DNA of 43,538 bases from JAJRXR01 sp044439985 (GTDB lineage Bacteria > Planctomycetota > Phycisphaerae > Phycisphaerales > UBA1924), in the NCBI GenBank assembly GCA_044439985.1, contig JBITAG010000044.1:1-43538 (forward strand). Reading direction: 5' to 3'. The notes below the pieces were generated by a model. The model was not told where the DNA came from. It worked only from the letters and a program-made list of their open reading frames with translations, and made no database searches. Shown here one piece after another: positions 15,923 through 26,359 of this stretch. A program made the translations under genes and the position numbers. How positions within the stretch are numbered: position 1 is the stretch's first letter; every line of letters starts with the position of its first letter.

Positions 15923-18391
15923 ATGGATCGCGAGATGGCCGAGCAGGACCCCAGCCCGGAGCAGGAGATCGACGAGCCCGTCTCGCCGATCGAGCGTCTG
16001 CGCCGTGACTGGAGATCGTCCTGGCAGGCGCCCGCGCTGGTCGTCGCGGGCGTGCTGCTGATCGGCGCCATCCTCTTCTCGATTCTCACGGCGCCGAAGC
16101 CGGACCTTGCCCCCGCCCTGGAGCAGGCCGAGGGCCTGATCGAGGCCGGCAAGAACCAGGAGGCGCTCGACGTCTTCAAGTCCAAGGTGTACCCCTACCT
16201 CGAAGAGGCGGGGGACGTCAGTGCGCTCGGGCGCCGATACCACCTTGGCGTCGCACGGGCCTTGTACCGCGCTCAGGCGGACCTCGGGATCGACCTCGAG
16301 GTCAACCACCGCAATGTGCTGACGCACTACCTGGAGAGCGAGCGTCAGGGCGCGGAGTTGACCCCGGGGGACCGCTACGCCCTGGCGAACACGTATCTCT
16401 CCCTCGACAATCCCGCCGCGGCTCGCGTCCGGGCCGATGAGCTGCCCCCCGAATCGCAGGAGATGCGCGTCTCGATCTACCGGCGCCTGATCGAGCGGGA
16501 TCTTGACGATCAGGGGGCCGACCACGAGCAGGCGTTCGAGATGCTCACCGAGATGCTCGCCGATCCGGCCCTCACCCCGGACGACCGGGCCTGGGCCCTG
16601 GCCCGGCAGACCGAGATCCGGCTCAGGGACGGCTACGACGACGAGGCGATCACCCGGCTGCTGCGCGCGGCGCCGCGGATCGAACGGGCCTCGCCGCAGA
16701 TCCGGGGGCGCCTGCGCCTGCTGCTGGGGCGGGCGTACGTCGGCGTGGGCGCCATGCACGAGGCCGAGCGTCAGTTGCTCGAGGCCCGGCGGATGCTCGA
16801 CCCCGGCGATCAGGAGCAGGGGGAGGCGTTGTATTACCTCTCGCTGGTCGATGACCACCGGGGAGACCTTGAGTCCCAGCGCGACCGGCTGCGACGCGTC
16901 GTCGAAGGCTTCCCCGAGAGCCGAATCTACCGAAGCGCCCTGATGGCGTTGGCTGAATCGGAGGCCGCGGCGGGGCTGACCGACGTGTCGCTGGAGATCT
17001 ACGCGAAGCTTGTCGAAGACATCCGGCGTCACCCGGAGGCCGAGGGGCCCGGGGCGCGTGAGGCGAGCAAGAGCCTGCTCACCCAGAGCCAGGACCGGAT
17101 CACTCGCGACGAGATCGGGCAGGCCCTCGACTTCGCGACCCTGGCCGGGGAGCTGTACTCGATCGACGATCTCCCCGCGGAGGTGCTCGCCGCCCTGGCG
17201 ACCGCGCACCATCGGTCCGCGGAGCAGCTGCTGGCGGGCACGGAGGACGGGCGGCTCGATTCGCTCGATCCCTCGACGCGGGCCGAGACGCAGCGTCACC
17301 TGATCCGGGCCGCGAGCTACTACCGCATGCACGCCGAGGCGTTCGTGCTCAGCGACAACGACCAGTACGCCCGGTCGCTCTGGCTCTCGGCGGACCTGTT
17401 CGACCGGGCGGGTGATCGCGCCGAGGCGATCAACGCGTTCCGGCTCTACGCCGACGGCATCCCGAGCGATCCGCGCAACGCCGAGGCGAGATACCGCCTC
17501 GGGCGGGCGTTCCAGTCGCTCGGCGACCACGAGACCGCGGCGAGCTTCTTCCGCGGGCTGATCGAGGACGCGCGAGACGGGATCGCCGCGGAGATCGGGC
17601 CGTACGCGGACCTGAGCTATGTGCCCCTCGCCCAATCGCTGCTCCACGACAACTCACCCGAGAACGACGAGGAGGCGCGCAACCTGCTGCGGATGATGGT
17701 GAGCGGCGAGCGGGGGGACGCCGAGACCTCGCAGTACCGCGAGGCGCTCGTGGAGCTTGGGCGTGTCCGTTACATGGACGGGGAGTACGAGCGGGCGATC
17801 GAGATCTTCGAAGAGGCGAGGGCCCGCCTCGCGGGGGATCCGCGCAACGTGGAGATCCGTTTCCTTCTGGCTGACGCCTACCGGCTCTCGGCGCAGTCGA
17901 TCACCGATCGGATCGGAACCCAGGCCATGCCCGGGTCAGAGCGTCGTCGGCTCGAGTCGCTCGCCCGTGAGCGGCGGCTGGCGGCGATGGCGGGGTACGA
18001 GCAGGTCCGGGGACAGATCGAGCGGATCGAGCCCGGCAAACGCTCCGCCCTTCAGCAGATCCAGCTCCGCAACAGCTACTTCTTCATGGGGGACTGCGCG
18101 TTCGACCTCGGGGACTACGCCGCCGCGATCCTGCACTACGACCGGGCTCGCGAACGCTACCCGGAAGACCCCGCCTCGCTCGTTGCGATGGTGCAGATCG
18201 TCAACGCGCACATCGAGGAGGGGGATCTGGGGCGAGCGCGGACGGCGAACGAACGCGCCCGACGATTCTACGAGAGCCTCCCCGAAGAGGTCTGGGACGA
18301 CCCGACGCTCCCGATGGGGCGCCGCGACTGGGAACGCTGGCTCGACTCATCGTCACGGCTCTACGAGGTGAGTGTGGCGCCAACCGAATGA
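15923..18391 (+). CDS. Large membrane-anchored TPR protein
   Basis: 822 residues. A short cytoplasmic N-terminus is followed by one membrane helix (about 36-55), then about 750 residues of helical tetratricopeptide-like repeats with the usual A/Y/G/A spacing (EALDVFKSK, AEAINAFRLYADG, ERAIEIFEEARARL and AAILHYDRARERYPEDP). The repeats are predicted to lie outside the cytoplasm and to scaffold other proteins. No catalytic motif is seen. The ATG at 15923 is only 2 bases from GGGAG, so ATG at 15935 may be the true start. It directly precedes the flagellar cluster with a 37-base gap, so a motility role is possible but unproven. Confidence 0.8.
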   Translation: MDREMAEQDPSPEQEIDEPVSPIERLRRDWRSSWQAPALVVAGVLLIGAILFSILTAPKPDLAPALEQAEGLIEAGKNQEALDVFKSKVYPYLEEAGDVSALGRRYHLGVARALYRAQADLGIDLEVNHRNVLTHYLESERQGAELTPGDRYALANTYLSLDNPAAARVRADELPPESQEMRVSIYRRLIERDLDDQGADHEQAFEMLTEMLADPALTPDDRAWALARQTEIRLRDGYDDEAITRLLRAAPRIERASPQIRGRLRLLLGRAYVGVGAMHEAERQLLEARRMLDPGDQEQGEALYYLSLVDDHRGDLESQRDRLRRVVEGFPESRIYRSALMALAESEAAAGLTDVSLEIYAKLVEDIRRHPEAEGPGAREASKSLLTQSQDRITRDEIGQALDFATLAGELYSIDDLPAEVLAALATAHHRSAEQLLAGTEDGRLDSLDPSTRAETQRHLIRAASYYRMHAEAFVLSDNDQYARSLWLSADLFDRAGDRAEAINAFRLYADGIPSDPRNAEARYRLGRAFQSLGDHETAASFFRGLIEDARDGIAAEIGPYADLSYVPLAQSLLHDNSPENDEEARNLLRMMVSGERGDAETSQYREALVELGRVRYMDGEYERAIEIFEEARARLAGDPRNVEIRFLLADAYRLSAQSITDRIGTQAMPGSERRRLESLARERRLAAMAGYEQVRGQIERIEPGKRSALQQIQLRNSYFFMGDCAFDLGDYAAAILHYDRARERYPEDPASLVAMVQIVNAHIEEGDLGRARTANERARRFYESLPEEVWDDPTLPMGRRDWERWLDSSSRLYEVSVAPTE

Positions 18392-18428
18392 ACGCCCGGG
18401 CACGGACGCCCGCGCAGAGAGGTCACGG

Positions 18429-18908
18429 ATGACCGACGACACCGACTTCAACACGACTGACGACGCCAGCTGGGCCGACGGGCTTGAACGCCGGCTCACG
18501 CTCGCCGAGGAACTCTTCGAGCAGCTCGGCTCGCTCGGGCGCCGGCAGCGTGAGCTGATCGAGGCGGGGGACGCGGTCGGCGTGCTCGATCTTCTGCGGG
18601 AGCGTCAGGAGGTTGTCGACCGGATCAGCGAGAACTCGGAGCGGATCGAGCCGTTCCGGACGCGGTGGGACCGGGTCGCGCCGACCCTGGCGCCGGAGCG
18701 TCGACAGCTCATCCAGGCCCGCCTCGACTCGCTCACCGACGCCGCCGGCCAGATCGCCCGGAAGGACGAGGAAGACCGGCGCGCGCTGGAACGCAAGCGC
18801 GACGAACTGGCCCGCGAACTCTCCGGGGTGTCCACGGGGAAGGCGGCGCTCTCGGCGTACGCCGAGCCCAAGCCGAACGGCCCGAGATTCCAGGACCGGG
18901 AGGGCTGA
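18429..18908 (+). CDS. FlgN/FliT-like flagellar chaperone candidate
   Basis: 159 residues, almost entirely helical and heptad-patterned (for example RRLTLAEELFEQLGSLGRRQ, then DLLRERQEVVDRISEN), with a disordered C-terminal tail. This matches the FlgN family of export chaperones that deliver hook-associated proteins, where sequence conservation is low. The position just before the flagellar regulators and flgB supports this. The start is ATG at 18429, with GAGGTCA upstream; an in-frame ATG at 18372 overlaps the TPR gene and lacks support. Its stop overlaps the kinase start (TGATG), so the two are coupled. Confidence 0.65.
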   Translation: MTDDTDFNTTDDASWADGLERRLTLAEELFEQLGSLGRRQRELIEAGDAVGVLDLLRERQEVVDRISENSERIEPFRTRWDRVAPTLAPERRQLIQARLDSLTDAAGQIARKDEEDRRALERKRDELARELSGVSTGKAALSAYAEPKPNGPRFQDREG

Positions 18909-19840
18909 TGGGGGACGCCGGCGCCATGTTGGAAGCGGTCAGGAGCCACGCGATGACCCCCAGCGATCTGGGGGAACTCGTCAGCGCGTTCTCGGAGGTC
19001 ACCGCCCGCCTCGAGGGGACGCATGCCCAGCTGCGCGCCGAGGTCGCGCGCCTCTCGAACGAACTCCGGGAGGCGAACGAGCAGCTGCAGCGGTCGCGTC
19101 GTCTCGCCGCGCTCGGGGAGATGGCCGCGGGGATCAGCCACGAGATCCGCAACCCGCTGGCCTCGATCCGCCTGTACGCGAGGATGCTCGACGAGGACCT
19201 GGCTGATCGCCCGGAGCAACAACGCAACGCGCAGAAGATCGGGGGTGCGGTCTCCCGCCTGGACGCCATCGTGGGGGACGTGCTCAGCTTCGCGCGCGAG
19301 ATCCGCATCCGGCCCGAGCCGGTGAACGCGGGGGAGCTGTTCGACGACGCGCTGTGCGTCTGCGAGATCGGCTCGACGCGGGTCACCCGGGAGGGTGACG
19401 AACTCTCGATCAGCGCGGACCCGACCCTGACCCACCAGGCGCTCGTCAATCTGGTCCGCAACGCGGTTGACGCGGGCGGGGAGGCGATCACGCTCAGCGC
19501 TCGGCGCGAGACGGAGGTCGATGGCTCCGGCGTCGCCCGGCACTGGTCGGTGCTCGGCGTGCGAGACACCGGTCCGGGCATCGAGCCGGACGTGATCGAG
19601 CGCATGTTCAACCCGTTCTTCACGACGCGCGCCACGGGCACGGGCCTGGGCCTCGCGATCGTCCATCGGATCCTCGACGCCCACGGGGGACGCGTCGAGG
19701 TCCGCAACAACGCCCACGCCCAGCCGGGCGCCCCGGGCGCCACCGTCGAACTCTGGCTTCCCGAACGAGACGAGTCTCGGGACACGCCCGATCAGCCCAG
19801 CCAACCCCAGCACGCCGACGCCAGGACGGCGGCGGCCTAG
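18908..19840 (+). CDS. Soluble sensor histidine kinase (FlrB/FlgS type)
   Basis: 310 residues, no membrane helix. An N-terminal coiled coil (about 25-68) leads to the HisKA phosphorylation site GISHEIRNPLASIRLY (His78). The ATP-binding domain follows with N box NLVRNAVDAGG, G1 DTGPGI, F box FNPFFTT and G2 GTGLGLAI. This is the NtrB-like soluble kinase type that partners sigma-54 regulators in flagellar control (FlrB, FleS, FlgS). It sits 19 bases before such a regulator and probably phosphorylates its Asp52. The signal is probably a flagellar assembly state sensed in the cytoplasm (inference). The C-terminal 25 residues are disordered and rich in Q, P and A. Confidence 0.9.
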   Translation: MGDAGAMLEAVRSHAMTPSDLGELVSAFSEVTARLEGTHAQLRAEVARLSNELREANEQLQRSRRLAALGEMAAGISHEIRNPLASIRLYARMLDEDLADRPEQQRNAQKIGGAVSRLDAIVGDVLSFAREIRIRPEPVNAGELFDDALCVCEIGSTRVTREGDELSISADPTLTHQALVNLVRNAVDAGGEAITLSARRETEVDGSGVARHWSVLGVRDTGPGIEPDVIERMFNPFFTTRATGTGLGLAIVHRILDAHGGRVEVRNNAHAQPGAPGATVELWLPERDESRDTPDQPSQPQHADARTAAA

Positions 19841-19859
19841 CCGTGATGGAGCACGCCCG

Positions 19860-21335
<1,476 letters not shown>

Positions 21336-21348
21336 TTGGCCGGAATCC

Positions 21349-21364
21349 CGGCCCGCCGTTTGCG
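21349..21364 (+). promoter_or_regulatory. Weak sigma-54 promoter candidate before flgB
   Basis: GG at 21350-21351 and GC at 21362-21363 are 10 bases apart, in CGGCCCG-N4-TTGCG, matching 9 of 12 consensus positions. The predicted transcription start would fall on the flgB ribosome-binding site (AGGAG at 21375-21379), which leaves too short a leader and lowers confidence. Confidence 0.2.
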
Positions 21365-21388
21365 TGCCCGAACCAGGAGATGGCGACC

Positions 21389-21826
21389 ATGATCGAGAGC
21401 CTCGGAACCGCCGGAGCAATCCCCGCGCTGGAGATGACCCTCCAGTTCGCGGGCGCGCGCCAGCGGGTGATCGCCCACAATATCGCCAACATCGACACCC
21501 CGAACTTCCAGCCCAAGGACGCCGATCCGCGGGACTTTCAGAAGGTCCTCGGCGAGGCGATCCAGCAACGCCGGGAGCGCAACGGGGGAACCTCCGGCGC
21601 CCTGGAGTGGAAGGAATCCCGCCAGGTCCGTCGTGGACCGGGCGGAACCCTCCGGCTCGATCCCCAGACCCCCTCGGGCAACGTCCTTTTCCACGACCGC
21701 AACTCGAGGGATCTCGAGCGGACCATGCAGGACCTGGTCGAGAACGCGGGCGTGTACCGCGTCGCCACGGACCTGCTCCGGAGCCGGTACCAGATCATCC
21801 AGTCCGCGATCGCAGAGCGCGTGTAA
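21389..21826 (+). CDS. flgB: Flagellar proximal rod protein FlgB
   Basis: 145 residues. FlgB forms the proximal rod next to FliE on the MS ring. The N-terminal rod/hook signature is visible (ALEMTLQFAGARQRVIAHNIANIDTPNF), and the C-terminal coiled segment matches FlgB (FHDRNSRDLERTMQDLVENAGVYRVATDLL). Typical length. The ATG at 21389 is preferred: AGGAG lies 9 bases upstream, while the ATG at 21380 directly touches that site. First structural gene of the flagellar run, 53 bases after the sigma-54 regulator and 16 bases before flgC. Confidence 0.93.
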   Translation: MIESLGTAGAIPALEMTLQFAGARQRVIAHNIANIDTPNFQPKDADPRDFQKVLGEAIQQRRERNGGTSGALEWKESRQVRRGPGGTLRLDPQTPSGNVLFHDRNSRDLERTMQDLVENAGVYRVATDLLRSRYQIIQSAIAERV

Positions 21827-21842
21827 TAAGTAAGGAAGAGCC

Positions 21843-22259
21843 ATGTACGGCGCCCTCGACATCTCGACCAGCGGCATGATCGCCCAGCGGACCCGGCTGA
21901 CCACCATCGCCGCCAACATCGCCAACGCCGACACCCTCGTCAACGCCCAGGGGGAGTACGACCCGTATCGGCGCCGGATCGTCAGCTTCGCGCCGGGGGA
22001 CCCCGGCGCCCGGTCTGAGGAGGCCCGGTCGATGGGGGTCCACGTCTCGGGGATCGACCTCGACCGCGCCCCCTTGGTGCCCAAGCACGACCCGGACAGT
22101 CCCTACGCCGACGAGAAAGGGTACGTGATGACCCCGAACATCAATCCGGTGGTGGAGCAGATCAACGCGATGGAGACGGCCCGGGCGTACGAGGCCAACG
22201 TGGTGGCCGCCGAGACCACCAAGACGATGATGGCACAGGCGTTGCGTCTGCTGGCGTAG
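21843..22259 (+). CDS. flgC: Flagellar proximal rod protein FlgC
   Basis: 138 residues, standard length. Rod component between FlgB/FliE and the distal rod. The N-terminus has the rod/hook motif (GALDISTSGMIAQRTRLTTI, then AANIANADT). The C-terminus has the FlgC pattern NINPVVEQINAMETARAYEANVV. An AAGGAAGAG ribosome-binding site lies just before the ATG. It sits between flgB and fliE, the conserved order in most bacteria. Confidence 0.95.
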   Translation: MYGALDISTSGMIAQRTRLTTIAANIANADTLVNAQGEYDPYRRRIVSFAPGDPGARSEEARSMGVHVSGIDLDRAPLVPKHDPDSPYADEKGYVMTPNINPVVEQINAMETARAYEANVVAAETTKTMMAQALRLLA

Positions 22260-22308
22260 GCAGAGGGCTCACCGGTCTCAACCGGGTGGGCCTCGTGGAG
22301 ACTTTGTA

Positions 22309-22620
22309 ATGAGCGATCCCCTCGGACTGGTCGGAAGCGGCTCGGGTGTTCCCCAGCCCCCGATCCGCCCCAACGCCAAGCCTCAGCAGGGCGCCGGCGC
22401 TCCGGACTTCAAGTCCGTGCTGATCGACAATCTCCAGCAGGTCAACGAGTTGGAGCAGGACGCAACCCGCGCCGTCGAGGACCTGCTCACCGGCAAGCGA
22501 GACGACCTCGAAGGGGTCATCCTCGCCACCGAGAAGGCCGACTCGGCCTTCCGGATGCTCCAGTCGATGCGGAACAAGGTCATGCAGGCCTACGACGAGA
22601 TCAAGCAGATCCGCGTCTGA
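22309..22620 (+). CDS. fliE: Flagellar hook-basal body protein FliE
   Basis: 103 residues, standard for FliE, which links the MS ring to the rod. The first 30 residues are disordered; the helical part matches FliE: FKSVLIDNLQQVNELEQDA, DLLTGKRDDLEGVILATEKAD and a C-terminal LQSMRNKVMQAYDEIKQIRV. It closes the flgB-flgC-fliE block. The 184-base gap that follows, with a stem-loop, separates it from fliF and may mark a transcript boundary. Confidence 0.94.
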   Translation: MSDPLGLVGSGSGVPQPPIRPNAKPQQGAGAPDFKSVLIDNLQQVNELEQDATRAVEDLLTGKRDDLEGVILATEKADSAFRMLQSMRNKVMQAYDEIKQIRV

Positions 22621-22636
22621 GCCGCCCGGGCGGCCC

Positions 22637-22670
22637 GCGCAGATTCTGCTCGGCTCGGCCGCATCTGCGC
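22637..22670 (+). terminator. Stem-loop in the fliE-fliF gap
   Basis: GCGCAGAT at 22637-22644 pairs with ATCTGCGC at 22663-22670 across an 18-base loop that holds a smaller GGC/GCC pairing. A 14-base palindrome, GCCGCCCGGGCGGC, lies directly after the fliE stop (22621-22634). No T-run follows. The 184-base gap is the largest in the flagellar cluster; beyond these two structures I see nothing certain in it. Confidence 0.4.
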
Positions 22671-22804
22671 TCAGGCAAGAGACCTTTGCGCGTGTTTCAA
22701 GCGAGCCCGCCCTGTTGTCCGAAAGGGGTTGGGCGTAGCGGTCACTTACCCGCTGCGTCCCGTCGTGCGGAGCGCGTCGGGCAGGGCACGGAGGCCGCAT
22801 TCGG

Positions 22805-24490
22805 ATGAATCAGCTGCGTCAGGCGGTTGCCACCATCCAGACGTATCTCGGGCGGATGACCGCCAGCCAGAAGCTGCTTGTCGGCTCGCTGGCGGTCATT
22901 GCGTTGATGACCTTCTTCGTGGTCAGCCGCTACGCCGCCCGCCCGACCCTCGTGGACCTGATGCAGGACGACCCGAACCTGCGGATGGTCGATTCGCTGC
23001 AGGCCGCGGGCATCCACGCCACCACCGAGAACGGTCGCCTGATGGTCCCCGAGACCCAGCGACTCAGCGCCCTGGCGATGCTCGGCCAGCGCGGGCAGCT
23101 CCCCTCCGACACCGTCACCCTCTTCGAGAACCTGGCCGAGCGACAGGACTGGAAGAACTCCCGTCAGCAGAACCGCACGCAGTACAACCTCGCCCTCCAG
23201 AACGAACTGGCCCGGATCATCTCCCGGTTCCACGGCGTCAAGAGCGCCAGCGTCATCATCGACATCCCGGACCGGGGGGGGCTCGGTCGGACCGCCCGGG
23301 CGCCGACCGCCTCGGCCACCGTCTTCACCTCCTCGGGGGGCGCTCTCGACCAGGGGACCGTTGACGCCGTGGCCAACCTCGTCGCGGGCGCCAGCGCCGG
23401 CCTGGAGGTGAGCACCGTGCGCGTGATCGACGGCTCCACCGGGCGCCAGCGCAAGCCGTCCGGTGAGGACGACTTCCTCGCGACCTCCTACATCGAGCAC
23501 ACCGCCCGCGCCGAGGTGATGACTCAGCGCAAGCTGGCGGAGCTTCTCTCGCACGTCCCCGGCGTGGTTGTGGCGGTGACCGCGCAGGTCGATGTCACCC
23601 GCGTCAGCACGCGGACCAACCGGTACCTCAACAAGGGGGAGGGGACGATCTCGCTTCCCCGGTCGGAGACGAGCCTTTCTGAAACCGAGTCCTTCCGCTC
23701 CCAGGGGGGCGAGCCGGGGGTGCGTTCCAACACCTCCGCGGACATTTCCACGGGCGCCGGCGGGGGGGGGACGAGCTTCGAGAAGACGAACGAGTCGATC
23801 GACAACGACAACTTCCCCGGCGTGGAAGAGAAGCAGGTGGTGGACCCGCGCGGATCGCCGACCTTCCTTGCCGCCTCCGTCAACATCCCGCAGGGCTACA
23901 TCGAGGAACTCGTCCGCCGGAGCAAGGGGGATGAGAACGCGGAGGTGACCGAGCAGGAGGTCCAGGAGAAGTTCGCCACCATCCGCCCCGAGATCGAGGC
24001 CAGCCTCAAACCACACGTCACCGCGCGGGCGCCCGATGGGAGCCCGATCGATGGCGAGGTGCAGGTCTCGATGATCCCCGTCGCCCTGCTCGACGTCGCG
24101 CCGGCGGCGGCGCAGGCCGGGTTCCTGAGCACGCTTACCTCGGGGGGCGCCGGCGGGGGAGGCGGTGGGCTCGGCGGGATCGTGAACACCGCGGTGGTGG
24201 CGCTGCTCGCCGTCGTCGCCCTGGGGATGATGGTCATGATGGTCCGCAAGAGTTCCCGACCGATCGAGCTGCCCACGCCGGAGGAACTCGTCGGCATCCC
24301 GCCCGCGCTCCAGGCCGACTCGGACCTGGTGGGCGAGGCGGACGAGTCCGACGCGCCGATGCCCGGGATCGAACTCGGTGACGACGAGATCAAGCGGGCG
24401 AAGCTGCTCGAACAGGTCGCCGAGATGGTCAAGCAGAACCCCGAGACCGCCGCGTCGCTCCTCAGCCGCTGGATCGAGGCCGCCCACTGA
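22805..24490 (+). CDS. fliF: Flagellar MS-ring protein FliF
   Basis: 561 residues, usual length. FliF builds the MS ring in the cytoplasmic membrane and holds FliG. Membrane helices at about 22-42 and 458-480 flank the periplasmic ring-building motifs, including RTQYNLALQNELARIISRFHGVKSASV and SATVFTSSGG. The C-terminal tail (LLEQVAEMVKQNPETAASLLSRWIE) is the FliG-binding segment. The glycine-rich loop near residue 320 is encoded by an uninterrupted run of nine G. It begins the fliFGHIJ block, with fliG starting 21 bases after its stop. Confidence 0.96.
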   Translation: MNQLRQAVATIQTYLGRMTASQKLLVGSLAVIALMTFFVVSRYAARPTLVDLMQDDPNLRMVDSLQAAGIHATTENGRLMVPETQRLSALAMLGQRGQLPSDTVTLFENLAERQDWKNSRQQNRTQYNLALQNELARIISRFHGVKSASVIIDIPDRGGLGRTARAPTASATVFTSSGGALDQGTVDAVANLVAGASAGLEVSTVRVIDGSTGRQRKPSGEDDFLATSYIEHTARAEVMTQRKLAELLSHVPGVVVAVTAQVDVTRVSTRTNRYLNKGEGTISLPRSETSLSETESFRSQGGEPGVRSNTSADISTGAGGGGTSFEKTNESIDNDNFPGVEEKQVVDPRGSPTFLAASVNIPQGYIEELVRRSKGDENAEVTEQEVQEKFATIRPEIEASLKPHVTARAPDGSPIDGEVQVSMIPVALLDVAPAAAQAGFLSTLTSGGAGGGGGGLGGIVNTAVVALLAVVALGMMVMMVRKSSRPIELPTPEELVGIPPALQADSDLVGEADESDAPMPGIELGDDEIKRAKLLEQVAEMVKQNPETAASLLSRWIEAAH

Positions 24491-24511
24491 CGCTCACGCC
24501 AGGAACCGATC

Positions 24512-25552
24512 GTGCCGCGCAAGCCGAACGAGAAACTCCCGACCAACCCCAACGAACTCGAGGGACTCTCGAAGGCGGCCATCGTGCTCCTCGCGATCGG
24601 GCAGGACGGCGCCTCCGAGGTCCTCAAGAACCTCCCCGCCGAGCAGGTCGAGGAAGTCACCCGCGAGCTGGCCAGCCTCGGACGCGTTCCCGACGACCTC
24701 CAGTCCGCGGTGATCGAGGAGTTCTACGGCGTCAGCATCGCCAGCGGGCACGCGAGCGAGGGGAATCTCGACTTTGCGAAGAAGATCCTGCTCGACTCGC
24801 TCGAACCCGGACAGGCCGACCGCGTCCTCCAACAGATCCAGACGCAGGTACAGAAGACCCCCTTCAGCTTCCTCCAGCGCGCCGAGAGTGAGAACCTGCT
24901 GACGTTCATCCAGGACGAGCACCCCCAGACCATCGCCCTAATCACGTGCCACCTCGGGCACCACAAGGCCGCGGAGATCCTGGGAGGGCTTCCACTCCAG
25001 AAGCAGATCGAGGTCATCAAGCGGATGGCCAACATGGAGCAGACCAACCCCGAGGTGATCCGGGAGGTCGAACGCGGGCTCGAGTCCCGGCTGAGTTCGA
25101 TGCTCGTCCAGTCGATGGAGAAGGCCGGCGGCATCCCGACCGTCTCCGAGATCCTCAACCTGGCCGACCGGGCGACGGAGAAGTCGATCATGGAGGGGCT
25201 CGAGGCGGAGGACCCGGACCTGGTCGAGCAGATCCGTCGCCTCATGTTCGTCTTCGAGGACATCATGCTCGTCAACGACAAGGGCATCCAGGCCGTGCTC
25301 AAGGAGATCGAGAACGACGAACTCTCCCTTGCCCTCAAGACGGCCTCTCCGGAGCTGCAGGAGAAGATCTTCGGCAACATGTCCGAACGAGCCGCCGGGC
25401 TCATCAAGGAGGACATGGAGATCATGGGCCCGGTTCGTGTCTCCGACGTCGAAGCGGCCCAGCAACGCATCGTGGACATTGTCCGGCGTCTCGAGGAGGC
25501 CGGCGAAGTCATCATCGACGGTCGGGGCGGCGAGTCCGATCTGATCGTCTGA
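24512..25552 (+). CDS. fliG: Flagellar motor switch protein FliG
   Basis: 346 residues. FliG couples the stator to the rotor in the C ring. All three domains are visible: the N-terminal FliF-binding part, the EHPQTIA motif (about 136-142) of the middle domain, and the C-terminal torque helix region LMFVFEDIMLVNDKGIQAVL with the charged residues expected to face MotA. GTG start at 24512. It lies between fliF and fliH at short spacing. FliM, its usual C-ring partner, is not encoded in the cluster. Confidence 0.97.
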   Translation: MPRKPNEKLPTNPNELEGLSKAAIVLLAIGQDGASEVLKNLPAEQVEEVTRELASLGRVPDDLQSAVIEEFYGVSIASGHASEGNLDFAKKILLDSLEPGQADRVLQQIQTQVQKTPFSFLQRAESENLLTFIQDEHPQTIALITCHLGHHKAAEILGGLPLQKQIEVIKRMANMEQTNPEVIREVERGLESRLSSMLVQSMEKAGGIPTVSEILNLADRATEKSIMEGLEAEDPDLVEQIRRLMFVFEDIMLVNDKGIQAVLKEIENDELSLALKTASPELQEKIFGNMSERAAGLIKEDMEIMGPVRVSDVEAAQQRIVDIVRRLEEAGEVIIDGRGGESDLIV

Positions 25553-25567
25553 CCCCGGAGCGACGCC

Positions 25568-26359
25568 GTGCCCATCATCCGAAGAGCCGACGCCGAAGAG
25601 TTCGCACGCGACGCCGTGGTCCTCAATCTCCACGACCTGGAGCGTCAGGGCGCGGACCTCACCCGCCAGGCCCAGGCCGAGGCCGAGCGGATCGTCGCCG
25701 CGGCCGAGGCCGAACGCGATCGGCTGCTCCAGAACGCGCACGAGGAAGGGTTCAAGGCTGGGCGTGAGGCGGGGTTCACCGAGGGGAGGAACGCCGGGCT
25801 CGAGGAAGGACGGGCCCAGGCGATGCAGGAGCTGGCCCCCGCGCTCCGTGCGATCAGCGAGCGCTGGTCCGAGACCCTCGAGGCCGTTATCGCTCAGCGC
25901 GACCAGATGCTCGTGGAGGCCCGCACGGACATTGTGCGTCTCGCGGCGCTCATCGCCCAGCGCGTCACCAAACGCGTGACCGAACTCGACCCGGGCGTGG
26001 TGGAAGCGCAGATGCGTGAGGCCCTCGCGCTCCTCTCGTCCAGGACCACGCCGCGCGTCGCCGTCCACCCGGAGGACGAGCCGCTGGCCCGTCAGGCGTT
26101 GCCCGATCTGCTCGCCCGGTTTGAGCAGGCCGAGCACATCGAACTGCTCACCGACCCCCGGCTCGACCGCGGCTCCTGCGTCCTGCGTACGCCCACCGGG
26201 GGACGGATCGACGCGACCATCTCCGCCCAGCTCGATCGCATCGTCGCCGACCTGCTCCCCGACGACGGGAACCCCGCCCCGCCCGCCTCCATCCGGGACC
26301 AGGCGCCCGCCCCCGCGGACGACCCGGACGCCCGACCCGACGAGCGAGAAGCCGCGTGA
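25568..26359 (+). CDS. fliH: Flagellar export regulator FliH
   Basis: 263 residues. FliH binds and restrains the FliI ATPase and links it to the C ring. The N-terminal half is a long helix rich in A, E and R with the GxxxG-like spacing of FliH (HEEGFKAGREAGFTEGRNAG). The C-terminal domain shows VAVHPEDEPLARQALPDLL and IDATISAQLDRIVADL. GTG start at 25568. Its stop overlaps the fliI start by 4 bases (GTGA), so the two are translationally coupled. The last 30 residues are a disordered P/A/D-rich tail. Confidence 0.92.
   Translation: MPIIRRADAEEFARDAVVLNLHDLERQGADLTRQAQAEAERIVAAAEAERDRLLQNAHEEGFKAGREAGFTEGRNAGLEEGRAQAMQELAPALRAISERWSETLEAVIAQRDQMLVEARTDIVRLAALIAQRVTKRVTELDPGVVEAQMREALALLSSRTTPRVAVHPEDEPLARQALPDLLARFEQAEHIELLTDPRLDRGSCVLRTPTGGRIDATISAQLDRIVADLLPDDGNPAPPASIRDQAPAPADDPDARPDEREAA

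Noticed and set aside
13568..17647. 1359-codon open frame on the minus strand
   Set aside because: It lies opposite the LolB-like, RDD and TPR genes, which have signal peptides, domains and coding-type third positions. The antisense product is low-complexity and P/R/G-rich with no domain.
22674..22689. Sigma-54 promoter before fliF
   Set aside because: GG and GC are 12 bases apart rather than 10, so the spacing is wrong.
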